DNA of 64,000 nucleotides, from positions 10,204,413 through 10,268,412 of the forward strand of contig NW_004955469.1 of assembly GCF_000276665.1 (NCBI RefSeq), given 5' to 3'. Numbering within the stretch: the stretch's first letter is position 1; each line of letters begins with the position of its first letter. Under the pieces are notes generated by a model. That model worked only from the letters and a program-made list of their open reading frames with translations. It had not been told where the DNA came from and ran no database searches. Made by a program: the position numbers and the translations under genes. This DNA comes from Chinchilla lanigera. Taxonomy: Eukaryota > Chordata > Mammalia > Rodentia > Chinchillidae. Shown here in pieces: positions 45,966 through 57,005 of the stretch.

Positions 45966-47985
45966 TACTCACTTACCCGTTCTACTTCCCCCTACTCTTC
46001 TCCTTTCCCCTTCCCTTCTATCTCCTCTCCCTCCTCTGTTCCTCACAGCACAAGAAACTAGTCCAGGCTTCTGTTTCATTGTTTCCACTATCCAGCTTCC
46101 CCTAATGCAGGGAATTTATTGAGCATCTACTGTGCACAAAGCCCTGTATGGGACATTCATACCCGGTCATGAGCTACATAGCAGTATTATATGCCTAGTG
46201 ATATTGTAGCCACCTTAGTTTGTGTGATCACATGCTTTGATGTTCACTCAGCTGCAAAGTCACCTAACAATACCCTCTCAGAACAGGGGCCCATCGTTAA
46301 GCGACTCTACTTGTTTTTGCCATTTCCTAAATGAGGAGAGGGGCTTGGGGTGGCAGAGTGGGCCAGGATCACACGAAGCTGGAGTCCTGATCTGCTGCTT
46401 CCAAAGCCATGGAGTCTCTGGCCAAGGAGTTCTGTGTAGCCTACCAGAGGCAGGCTCTTTATATGTGAAGAGTTCGCAATGTGGCTACGTAACTATATAT
46501 GAATGCCAACTTATTTCCAGATAGTTGAGCCGGGACTAGCCCACAGCTGGAAAAAAAAATTCCAACTTCAAAGTTTGTGTCCTATTTGCAGGTTAAAGTC
46601 CAAGACACACCTGGTTGAAATAATGGCCGACTACCTGAAGGAGACAAGGTGGAAAGAGCAGTTGCCGTTCTTAAGGAAAGTTACCAAGGTTTACCAAAAG
46701 CAGTGGGATTCAGGAACCATTTGCAGGTTAAATATGAATTAACTCCAGAGGCCTAACCGTGTTTTCCTTCTCCAGACTTCTTGAATTTGCCTCTTCACTC
46801 TTCCCTGATCCCTTTACCCCTTTGGAAGAATTGCATTTTATGAGTCTGGGAGGTCATGCTTGAGATTATGATAAACCATGCTAATCGTGGCAGTAAAGGA
46901 GCCGTAGAAGCAACTGAGGAATGTCCAGCACGCTATGGGCCAGCTGCTGGCACAGCACTCCAGGAAGAGCCGAGTGCGTGTAGAGGTGTGGCAGACACTC
47001 CTCTCCTCCAACGCAACCCTCCACCGGCTCTGCAAGGCCTCTGTCCACAGACAACTCTTCATTCCAAAGGTTCTTGGAGCAGGCCCTCTGCACCCCCTTA
47101 AAGACCCCACCCAAGAAAACCAGTCTCTTTCAAGTCTATGGTCTCACTTGTGCCTCCAGACGGAACCCCCTGGGCTCCTGAGACCTTTGTTGGTGCAGAT
47201 GCCAACAGAGCAGAGCTGAGGAGTGTGCCAGATGCCATCTAGAAATGAGGTGGCAGGTGGGTGTCAGAAGCGGTATCTGCCCTCTCCCCTCGAGCACCAT
47301 CATGATACTCCAGGCCTTGTTCCAGATTTTCACATTTATCACTTTGATCCTCTGACCCTCCAGAGAACTAGGACAGCCCACCCTTGCAGAGAGTCAAGGG
47401 GCATGGGGCAATTCCTGGGAAGACCAAAAAATCACTGGAATAAAGCAGTGTCCACCGAATAAGAGTGCTGCCCACCCAGGCCAACTTTGGAGGGGACAGT
47501 AAAGGTGCAAGTAGGCTTGTGGAAAGGTTTGACTGGGACTCATTTCAGAGCCTAGCTGGGAACTGATGCCATACCTGAGGACAGGAGGCCTGGGGCAAAG
47601 GTCAGCCCTGCGGGAAACACCCCAGGGGTTTGTCCACCACACCCATGGACATACACACACTGTGAAAGCACACACATCAGTCTTGCTCTGCCTCAGTGCT
47701 CCATCCCAGGACTGCAGCAAATTTCAGGTTGGGGAAGAACTCTTTGACTCCATGCCGGTGGCTCTAGGCATGTGTAGGCTGTGGATTGGGCAACCCAGAC
47801 GGCTGGCCTGCCTACTTCGCCTGCCTCCCCACACGCCCTGATACCAGGCTGCCCCAGGGGCACCTCACAGGCCCCGTGGCCCCCAGCCTCACCCACTGCA
47901 AGTGCCACTGGGATGGACCCAGTTACCGAGCTGAGCAGCCCGAAGCCCTGCTGCAGAGAAACGGAGCCATGGGCTAATTGCCGAG
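45966..47985. other. intergenic sequence, one possible L2 fragment
   Basis: About 46105-46185 (gaatttattgagcatctact, gtgcacaaagccctgtatgg) resembles L2. The remainder has no recognised repeat, exon or RNA gene. Confidence 0.4.
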
Positions 47986-48196
47986 TTGTCAGAGTGGAGG
48001 CTGCGGTCTCTGGAGCCAGCCTGCCTGAGTCAAGTCCTGGTTCCACCACTTACTAGGGCGTGAACTTGAGCAAGCCTCTTGACCTAGGGTTCCTCCTCTG
48101 CAGAATGGGACTCCTGCAACCTCCTGGGGTCGGCAGAAGGGCCCAGTAAGTCAGGACATGTGCAATGCTTAGTGCCTGGCACACGGTCAGTGCAGC
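47986..48196 (+). repeat. MIR SINE, near full length
   Basis: gtctctggagccagcctgcc, gtcctggttccaccacttac, gcaagcctcttgacctaggg, ctctgcagaatgggactcct and gcttagtgcctggcacacgg track the forward MIR consensus from the tRNA-like region to near the 3' end. Confidence 0.88.
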
Positions 48197-48513
48197 TGTC
48201 CCTTGGTATAGGGGGCACTATACCCGATCTGGGGATGCTCAAGTCTCCTATATACAATAGAATAGTATTTGCATCTAACTTAGGAACCTGCTGCCATATA
48301 CTTTAAACCATTTCCAGACTATCTATAATTCCTGATATGATGTCACTATTACGTAAATAGTTGTTATACTTTATTGCTCAGGTAATATGACAAGAAGAAA
48401 CATCTACTCATGTTCAACACAGAGGCAGTTTTTTTTCCTGCACATTTTCAGCTTGCAATCCACTGATTCCATGGCTCCAGAGCCTGCAGCCATGGAGGCC
48501 TGACCATCCTCAG
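48197..48513 (+). mobile_element. Tigger/MER2-type DNA transposon relic
   Basis: tcccttggtatagggggcac, ctggggatgctcaagtctcc, agaatagtatttgcatctaa, ccatatactttaaaccattt, aaatagttgttatactttat, and gcttgcaatccactgattcc match the order of the MER2/Tigger non-autonomous family. It starts directly after the MIR's 3' portion. Confidence 0.85.
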
Positions 48514-49879
48514 AAAGGGCTGTCTTCGTTACTATCGCCTTCTGGTTCTTGTACAAGTTGCTCCTTGCCCCTTCCTACTCTTTCTATTTCCATCCATCTC
48601 CCTGCCCTCCAGCACCAACCAACAGCCTCTTCCCTTCCCCCTGCAGAAACCACTTGTTCTCTCTGTCCTTTAGCGTCTTCAGTAGGTACTGCTTCCCCCC
48701 TCAGGGGTCTCCAGTGTCCCTGCTGCCAGCTGCCACACACCATGAGCCCCCCAGGTTCACTGCCTGAGGCTATTCTTGTGCCCGAGTCCCCACTCGTCCT
48801 GGGTCCCCTCTTGGAGCCTGTGTTGAGCACCCCAACCTGGGTCCCCAACTGTACTTGTCCCAGACTCCTAGGATCCATGGTTTGCAAATGTTTAAGCTAC
48901 ACTGAGTAAACCTTCAGCGATTTCCCCCTTTGTAACCAATGACTCATACACTCGCCTGCTGAGCTTTCCAAAAACACCAGAGACCTCCACTGCCCCACTG
49001 CCGTGCCTCTGCGTGCCCTGACACCGAGGTCGCATTATCAGCTGGGGTCTTTCTCTCTAGGTAAACAGACAATAAACTTGAGTCTGCTGTAAAATCTTGC
49101 CTGTGGGGCCTGGAGCCCTGCTACTGCCTCTGGACCTGATCTGCTGCAGGCCAGGCCTCTGGGCTGTTTCTGAGCTGCATGGAGAAGCAGGGCTAGCAGG
49201 AAGGGCAACCATCCCCCAGTGATGGCCGCAAGCGCCACACCAAGTGAGGAGCAGGGTTGCAGGGAAGGACAGCGCATGTGTCATCTCCCAAGGTTCAGAT
49301 ACCAAGAGGGGTGTCTACACCCGTGGGTTTTAGCCAGGCTTGCAGAAGCTGTAGGAGAGGCTAGGACCTCCTGGAGCCAAAACACCCTGAGTGACATGGG
49401 CGCAGTTTGAGTGTGACTGGAGCCCACAGGTCTGGGCTCCGACAGCTTAGGACAGGCACAGCACCACCTCCAGGCAGCCGGTCACCCGCCCAAAAGTGCT
49501 TAGTAAGCACATTCCGTGTGCGGGAAGTCGAGCAGGTGTCAGGGAGAAGCAGGTCTTGCAGTCCGTATATGCGTTCTACAGACGCCTGCTGAGCACCCCC
49601 TCCACTCCTTTGCCTGCCCCAAGGCTGTATGGATGATAAGGCCCGTCCTGCTCCGGCAGGGCCAGGCAGATGAGTGGGGACACACCCTGCCACTGATGAG
49701 GACTGCGAAGTAGATCGGTAGTACTCGATTCCAGCTGTGGTAGATCCAAGAGGGAGGCCCAGGGCCAGCCGGACAACGTTGTGGCCCCTCGTCCTCACCA
49801 TATTTTATCTCTTCCTTTCTCTGTGGCGGTTTGGCTTCTTGGTGAACTCACGCATGGGCCAAGGGCAAGTTCCGTTGTT
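48514..49879. other. intergenic sequence, nothing recognised
   Basis: GC-rich with a pyrimidine-rich stretch at about 48565-48670. Open frames up to 146 codons occur on both strands, with no recognisable protein. Confidence 0.4.
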
Positions 49880-49975
49880 TTCGAGCACCAGCAGTTACCA
49901 GGCACTGTTCTAGATGCTGGAGACAGCAGAGAGTAAGGTGTCATGGCCCTGGAGTTTCCATTCCCATGGGACGGG
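49880..49975 (+). repeat. L2 LINE fragment
   Basis: cagttaccaggcactgttct, then agatgctggagacagcagag and ggtgtcatggccctggagtt follow the L2 3' order. Confidence 0.6.
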
Positions 49976-50833
49976 GGAGAGAGGTGAGAAGATGGGCAGG
50001 GAAGGCCCTGCTGAGGAGGCGACTCAGGTGGTGGGCGGGGCTCGGCTCTCCTCCCCAGCCCGCCCCTGACCAGGCCTCAGCAGGGCAGCTTTGCTCACCG
50101 GATATGCCCAGCGGAGTTTGTTCCTGCACCCAGAGGTGGCAGCAAGAAGACGGGGCTCAGGAGGGCTGGCTGCACTAACCTCGCAGGCTGGAACTTCCCA
50201 GCCTCAGCGCCTCACCGAACCACACTGAGGGCCTGCTCAGGCTGGCCGGCAGAATCAGCAGACAAGGTCTGGCAGAACTCTGGGGACTGTGGGAAAACAT
50301 GAGCAGCCTGCTGCCACCCCCACCCATGCAGAGTCCTGCTGCTGCCAGGCCAGGGCAAGGGCCTGTGGAGGTGCCCTGTGGAGGCGCTGCCAATACCACG
50401 AACTGCAGAGGAAACGGTGTGACGCCCATCCTGCCTGCCCTGCCCAGCCTCTGCCACCCGGCCCCACCCTGCAAGGGGGGAGGCCAGCAACTCCTAACAC
50501 ACCTTGGGAAAGGATGGTTGGGGTTGACCTTCCACTATGCAGGGAGTGCAGGGAGCAGGGGACCCCTGGCAGCCCCCGTCCCTTCTGCTCAGCACTAGAG
50601 AAAAGCACTACCTGAGGAGGGTGCACAGGGTTCCCCATGGTGCCCTCAAAGGGCCCATGGTGAGCCCTCTGGGAGCTCTGCCACTGGCTCCTACATCCGC
50701 TAGGGCTGGGGCAACCTGAGAGGGGACACCACAGCCAGCAGCGCGCTTCCAGCTCTCCCATGTTGCTCCCACCAAAACTTAGGTAGGGGTCTCTTTCCCC
50801 TTAGTTTTCTTTTGTTTTTTGGGTTTTTTTTTT
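49976..50833. other. intergenic sequence, GC-rich, nothing recognised
   Basis: The minus-strand 168-codon frame at 50761-50255 and overlapping frames have no recognisable domain. They are best explained by low stop-codon frequency in GC-rich DNA. Confidence 0.4.
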
Positions 50834-50912
50834 TTCTGGTACTGGGAATCGAACTCATGACCTTGTGCTTGCCAGGCAGGTGCTGTGCCGCTGAGCTAAA
50901 TCCCCAGCCCCA
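50834..50912 (-). repeat. ID SINE (first of a pair)
   Basis: On + it reads tctggtactgggaatcgaac, tcatgaccttgtgcttgcca, ggcaggtgctgtgccgctga, gctaaatccccagcccc, a reversed full ID with a T-run in front. Confidence 0.93.
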
Positions 50913-51127
50913 ATTTCTTTGTTTCTTTTTTGGTACCAGGAATTGAACTTAGGNNNNNNNNNNNNNNNNNNNNNNNNNNNNNNNNNNNNNNNNNNNNNNN
51001 NNNNNNNNNNNNNNNNNNNNNNNNNNNNNNNNNNNNNNNNNNNNNNNNNNNNNGTGCTGTGCCGCTGAGCTAAATCCCCAGCCCCAATTTCTTTGTTTCT
51101 TTTTTGGTACCAGGAATTGAACTTAGG
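50880..51127. other. assembly gap (100 N) with identical 74-bp edges
   Basis: N occupies 50954-51053, exactly 100 bases, a conventional placeholder length. The 74 bases before it (50880-50953) are identical to the 74 bases after it (51054-51127), both running from gtgctgtgccgctgag to ggaattgaacttagg. It is most simply an unmerged overlap between contigs, so the true sequence may hold one copy and no gap. The 101-residue frame across it is an artefact. Confidence 0.95.
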
Positions 51128-51180
51128 ACCTTGTGCTTGCCAGGCAGGCACTTGTACCACTGAGCTATATCCCCGGCCCT
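51101..51180 (-). repeat. ID SINE (second of a pair)
   Basis: tttttggtaccaggaattga, acttaggaccttgtgcttgc, caggcaggcacttgtaccac, tgagctatatccccggccct is a second reversed ID. Its first bases also appear at about 50927-50953 because of the duplicated gap edge. Confidence 0.92.
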
Positions 51181-51388
51181 TCCTTCCCCTTAGGAAGAGA
51201 GCAGAGAACAGAAATCAACCATAATGCCACCCTCCTGACATAACCATATTTACTGTGTGTCTAATAAGTATTTTGTACCTACTCTGTGGCAGTATTTGAT
51301 ATCCCAGCTGAGGTCTGAAGATTAAAGTGGCTTCCTTTCAGTCTTTTTCCTATTAAATTTAATATGTTTAAAAACAACAGAAAAAAAA

Positions 51389-51577
51389 TTTTTTTATTGT
51401 CCCTGTTCTGGAGATTGAACTCAGGACCTTGCACTGAGGTACCTACATCTCCAGCCTTTTATTTTTTACTTTGGGACAGGGTTTGACTGAATTGCTCAGA
51501 CCGATTTGAACTTGGGATTCCCTTGCCTCAGCTTCCTAAGCAGCTGAGATTACAGACACGTACCACCACACTGGCCT
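51389..51577 (-). repeat. B1+ID composite SINE
   Basis: Reversed ID (ctgttctggagattgaactc, aggaccttgcactgaggtac) is joined to reversed B1 (gggacagggtttgactgaat, ccttgcctcagcttcctaag, agctgagattacagacacgt). Confidence 0.85.
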
Positions 51578-53327
51578 GTTCTGTACTACCAGGTCAGGTC
51601 TGTTTTGTTCACTTACCATTACTTCATCCATGTTTGCCATTCTGCTATGATCTTCACACCATCTTTGTCATATCTGCCTCATAGTTCACATACCACTTAA
51701 TTTTGACCATTTGGAATATGTTTTTACTTTTCTTATTATAAATATGTCCCATAAATAATTACTTGTAACTCGTGGGAAGGCATTTGGGCCAAACTAACCC
51801 TAGGTTATCAAATAGCAAACAACAGAAAAGCGAGTGCCAGTTCATGCCTGAAAGACTGTAGAGCTGGGGAACATGAGAGAATGAAAGTGCTGAGGAGGAA
51901 GCCCTGAGGTAGATGCCTGCAGGGAAACGAGGAGCAGGGGGTTGACTCTCCAGGCTGAGCCGAGGGTAGAGTGAGGAGACAGGAGGCTGTAGGTTGAAAT
52001 CGTTGGCTGGTGAAGGTGGCCTGAGGAGGCCAGCTGCTGCGTGGGGAATCTGAGAGCCCCTGAGAGCTGGCAAGCAGGGAAGTCAGGACAAAAGTGATGT
52101 TCAAGCGTGGTGGTGGGAGTGCCAGCCAGTAAAGGGTGGAGGCCGGCAACCCCTTGGGAGAGGGATGATTGACACTGAAGTGAGGGAAGGTGCAGGGAAG
52201 AAGTAAACAGGAAGAGACGGAAGTGAGAAAAATTTGGAAGACAGCCTTTCAAGATGGAGACCAGTGGGCACAGTGCATGGAGAGGCTGCTTAAGCCAAGG
52301 GACTGATGTGCAGGCCGAACGCCAGGGAGGACACAGGAAGGTGTGGGAGCCCGGGCCGTTCTGCTCTTGGCCACTGTTTCACACCCTGGAGATGGAGCAC
52401 CTGGAGACTTGGCATGGGACTGGCCTGGGTGGGGACCCCGGGAGTGGCTGGAAACCTGGCTCTGTATAGACCTGCAAGGGCAGGATACAGAGGGTCTCCC
52501 TTTGGTCTCAGAGCCTCGGGGCCTGGAGGGGATGTCTTCCCTTTCCAGTTGGGCAACTGGGAGATGCACGGCTTGGCCTAACACAAGCCAGACCCTGCGG
52601 ATGCTTGGGCAATGAGCCCAGGTCTGGAGCCATAGAGATGAAAATCCTCCCTCAACCACTTGCGGTTTACCTGCCTGTCAGCACTCTGGGCCTGGTGTGT
52701 CTGGAACTGGGAATGGTAAGAGCGCCCACTTAGCAGACCAGTGGGCTGACTGCGGAGATGCAGGCCATCACGTGCTCGGGATCTAATGAGCACAGAGGAC
52801 AGAGGACAGCTGGCACCGTCCTTACTATTGTTAAGGAGCCCTCCGCGCACCCCCAGCTCTGGCCCAACTGTGTCCAGTCAGCCTGTGGGAACGTGGGGAG
52901 CAGCCTGAGATCTCAGTGGCCAGCCTAGCTCCCTCCCTCCCTGAGCTGCCCTGAGAAGGCCCTTGCCGCTGGCTTCAGTGGGCCACTGCATTGCACAGCG
53001 CTAGGCATGGCCTTCAAGTTCCCTTCTGGGACACCTGCCAGTCACTGAGAAACCACCTTCAGCAAGGCGCCTGGGACCTGGCCTGCCTGAAGGGCCCACC
53101 CAGGGCTGTAGCTACAATCCCAGGATACTCTCAGAGCCGGAGAGCCTGTGGTGAAGTTAAAGGGGCTCTGAAGGGAGAGCCCAGAAGGTGACCAGAAATG
53201 ACCCGGGAGAGGTGACATTTGTCTGGAGGAGCCCTGGGCAGGGCTCGTGGGAGTGGGGTGGGGCTGTAGGGAAATCAGCTGGGCAGCAGGCAGCACCTTT
53301 GGACCATGCAGATGGTAGTGATGGTGG
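51578..53327. other. intergenic sequence, nothing recognised
   Basis: No repeat or gene was recognised. Long overlapping frames (up to 136 codons, both strands) have no domain signature. Confidence 0.4.
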
Positions 53328-53500
53328 CGATCACCACTTGCTGAGTATCTCTGCTGTACCAACCATGGGGTCAAACCCTATCCACATCGTCTTTGTCCTC
53401 ACAAGGACCCTAGGAGGTAAGAAAATTTATCCAATGCTACTGACAAGGAAATAGAAGTTCAGAAAAGCAAACACACAGTTCCCAAAGTGTACCACAGGGT
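53328..53500 (-). repeat. MIR SINE
   Basis: tgctgagtatctctgctgta, atcgtctttgtcctcacaag, gaccctaggaggtaagaaaa, and gacaaggaaatagaagttca follow the reversed MIR order. Confidence 0.7.
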
Positions 53501-55580
53501 CTCTACTCATGTCTGTCAGTCCAACAGCAGGCTCTGGGGGACCAGGCTACCTCCTGCAGGCCCCGTTGTTGGCAGTGTGAGGAGGGGCCTGGGTGGCAGG
53601 CCTTGGGCCACCCCCAGTCTTCTGCTCTGAGAAGAGTGCAGTGCCCCGCAGTATAGGCCCAGGACACCCTGCCTTCTACTCACACCTCCAACACCCTCTC
53701 TGCGTCTCTCCTGGCTGTTGCTCCCATCGGGGGGGCTGCTTCTGTCACTCTTGGGAGAAGGTAGGTAAGGAAGCTTTACTCTGGTGTCTATCAGTGGATC
53801 ACCCATGTCTCAGGGCCATTAAGAGCATCTGGTCCGGTGCTAAACAGAGGCCCCTGGAGGGACAGAGGCTAAACTGGAGGAACTGAGGCTAAAACCTGGC
53901 CTAGTTACTAGTTCAGATTTGTCACCAGCTCCTGGGATCAGCTGTAGCAGGGCCAAGCTGGACAATCCGGGGTGGCACGGGCAAGGCAAGGTGGAAAGGA
54001 GACCTCCAAGTCCCCGGGGAGGGCAGGAGGTACTGGATCTGCATGGAACCTTCAGGTCAGCACTGCCTCATACGTGGAGGAAGGTGGGTCGGACAGGGGC
54101 AGGGATGTACGACGGGTGGGCACGGCGAAATGCAGGCTTGGCAAACCTGGGCCTGCTATTGTAGCTGCCTGGAGCTGCACCTTTTTCTAACTGGCGCACA
54201 AGCCTATAGAGGTCACCTTTGGCCCTGACTTGCGTGACCTATCCCAGGAAGGACCCTGGCTGGTGGAGCTGGTGGCTGCAGCTCCAACTGTTGTAGAGCC
54301 TAAGGCAGAGGGCAGGCCTTGTCCCTGGGTTGATTCCCTACCAGTAGCACCACCACCACCCCAGGCCTGTGAGCTACTGGGAGCTGCTGTAATCTGCTTC
54401 AGTTTCCAGAGACTGGTCAGGCTCCAGGGCTCTTTCCTCACCTTGTGCCCCTTCCTTCAGGGCTGCTTGCACTTGTTCTTGGCTCCTGCCTCTGTGTTAC
54501 CAGCCCCTGGCCCAGAGCCCCACTGAGGTGGTCCTTAGCTGTGCAAGGCCGCACCTGTCCAGCTGCAGCAGGCCAGGGTCCAGCTCCCCAGGGACTCTGG
54601 CCCAGCTGCAAGTCCTGGCCAGCCTGGTGGCCTCCGCACCCACACATGCATGGTGTCCCAAGGTCTGGAAGCCAGTGAGGTCTGCGAGGGTGGAGCCCCT
54701 GGGCTGGCTTCCCTCGACCTTGTGGTCTGTGTGGCTAGGACAAGACTCTTCGTGAGTCCCCGTGCTGGAGTTCTGCATTGATGCCACAGGCAGTGGCCAT
54801 GTTGGAAGTGACTGTTCATGCCTATGCCAAGGCTGCTGGCCAAGGACAGGCCTTGAGGTGGACCTACCTGCACCACCTCGGCCAGCCCAGAAGCCCCAGG
54901 GGAAGGAGGTGTATTTCAGCATAGCTTAGGCAGTGTTTTGGTGCCCGTGCTAGCCTCCTGGGACTAGCCAACCCCAAGCCATCAGACAGGCATCCAGGCT
55001 GACCTCAGCACTCATCTGGGGCCTGGGCTTCCTCCTCTGCCGCCTGTTCCTCCACCTTGCAGCTCCGAGCTGCCCTGGCTGCCGGACAGGCTGACTGAGG
55101 GCAGAGTGGGGGGTGGAGAGGACAGAGCTTTGTGTTTGGTGTTTCCTTTCTTCCAGGGGCTCAAAGCACTTTTATAAGCATTAATTGCCTTCATCCACCC
55201 CAGCTGTTGTCTTGTTTGCTCTTTATATTCTATTATTAGCTGAGATGTTGTGTTTAATCGTCAGGCATGCAGCAAAGGGAAATTCCCCAAGCCAGATGTG
55301 GAGAAGGTTGAGACGCAATCCCCACCAGTGCTGAGGACCCAGGGTCCCATCCCACACTTGTACCTGGCTTCTGTCTTCCCATATGGGCCTTTGGCTGGGA
55401 GCAGCCGGCAGAGAAGGGGTCCCAGAGAGCCCACCAAGGAGTTGTGAGGGGGTGAGCCAGGGATATCGAGGCATGGGGAGAAGAGACCCAAAGAGGGAGG
55501 TCGGAAGCCTGGCTGCACCAGAGTGGCAGAGAGACACTGGGCAAGTCACTTCTCCCCCGAAGCCCCGGCTTTACCAAAGT
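53501..55580. other. intergenic sequence, nothing recognised
   Basis: GC-rich, repeat-poor sequence. A repeat-free AT-richer stretch at about 55160-55265 (cacttttataagcattaatt, tctattattagctgagatgt) could be conserved non-coding DNA, untested. Confidence 0.4.
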
Positions 55581-55950
55581 GTGTGCCAGTCAGCTTTCCC
55601 TTGTGGGTAGCAGATATCTAACATAAAGCTTCAAGGGAAAAAAGGTTTCTTTTGTCTCATGGTCTCAGCCCATGGTTGGTTGGCGGTGGGGCAGAAACAT
55701 GGCAGAAAGGCGTGTGAGAGGAAAACTGCACACTTCGTGGCTGCCAGGAAGCAGAGAGAAAAAAGGAGCAGAGAGGAAGGGACCGAGGACAGCGCAGACC
55801 TTCAGAGGCATGCGCTGGTGACCTACTTCCTCTGACCAAGCCCCGCCCCCTAGGAGCTATGACCTCATGGTGGACTAATCTACAATGAAGACAGTACACT
55901 GTGATGTATGTGACCCTTTAGGGGACATTTTCTATCCAAACCCTAGTAAT
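55581..55950 (-). mobile_element. MaLR-type solo LTR, diverged
   Basis: gtgtgccagtcagctttccc, then aaaaaaggtttcttttgtct, tggtctcagcccatggttgg, gacctacttcctctgaccaa and ggggacattttctatccaaa is the reversed MaLR order, parallel to the copy at 29537. Target duplication was not clear. Confidence 0.72.
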
Positions 55951-56600
55951 ACAGGACAGGTAATGAGATTCCCAGGAATACTGAGCTGGAGTCCATGGAA
56001 GCGCTTTGTAACTGTCCTGGCACTGTACCCTCCTTGACAGAATGGCAGGGGGACAGACCTAGATGACCTTGTGGGACATCCAGCCCAGGCATCTCTGATC
56101 ATGACTCTAAAATAAAAGGAGCTCACTCAGTCCTCCTTCACTGCCCCTGAGTCTGAGCTCCTGGGCTCCGGCGTGCAGAGAGGAGGGCCACGGAGGCGAA
56201 GGCGCAGAATCGCAGTGCAGGTGCTGGGTCATGAGGAAGGCCTCTGCTTCCCCAGGGCTGACCCTGTCCCTCTGGCAGCAAAGACCACCTATTCTTCCTA
56301 AACAAATAACTGTAATAACAACACAGGTCCTCTGTCCCTCATCCACAACCCCAACTCCTCCAAGCTCTGAAAATCCAAGTTTTTTTGTAACTTATTTAGC
56401 AAAACCTGGCCTCATCAAATGTGAGACTACCTTTCAACTTATTATTCCCAAGTAGGGTGGGTATTCACAAGTTTTTAATGAGGAAGTATTAGTGTGTTTG
56501 ATGGTGCAGCACTGCTGTAGATTTCCTAGGTTATATATATTAGAATATGCATATTATCTTTCTAAAAATCTAGAAACACCCATTCTTTTGTTTGTTTTTG
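55951..56600. other. intergenic sequence, nothing recognised
   Basis: No repeat or gene was recognised. Confidence 0.4.
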
Positions 56601-56742
56601 TTTTGAGACAGGGTCTTGCTATGTAGTTCATGTTGGTTTTGAACTCACCATGTATTCCAGGCTACCCTTGAACCCACTGAAATTCTCCTGTCTCAGCCTC
56701 CTGAGTCCTGGGATTACAGGCATGTGCCACCATGCCTGGCTC
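56601..56742 (-). repeat. B1-type SINE with internal duplication
   Basis: gagacagggtcttgctatgt, agttcatgttggttttgaac, aggctacccttgaacccact, gtcctgggattacaggcatg and gccaccatgcctggct form the reverse of the duplicated B1 type. Confidence 0.9.
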
Positions 56743-56802
56743 AGAAACATACATTCTGAAATACATGTCAGGTTTCTGTTTAGAAATAATGAGTCTGTAA
56801 TA

Positions 56803-57005
56803 GCCAGCACTGAGGACTGGCCTTGCTGTATCCCAGACGCTGCACTAAGCACTTTGCTGGTATCAGTTCATGGGATCCTGACAACTCTATTATCTCTGTG
56901 TTCTAGATGAAGAAACCGAAGCCCAGGGAGGGTGAGAGACCTGCTGGAAGTCACGTAGTTAACTAAAGGGTGGTGCCAGGCTTGAACCTAGCCCCTTGTC
57001 TCCTT
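56803..57005 (-). repeat. MIR SINE
   Basis: cgctgcactaagcactttgc, gatcctgacaactctattat, agatgaagaaaccgaagccc and ttgaacctagccccttgtct follow the reversed MIR consensus. Confidence 0.82.

Noticed and set aside
50855..51160. 101-residue frame spanning unknown residues
   Set aside because: It reads through the N gap and the duplicated ID SINE edges.
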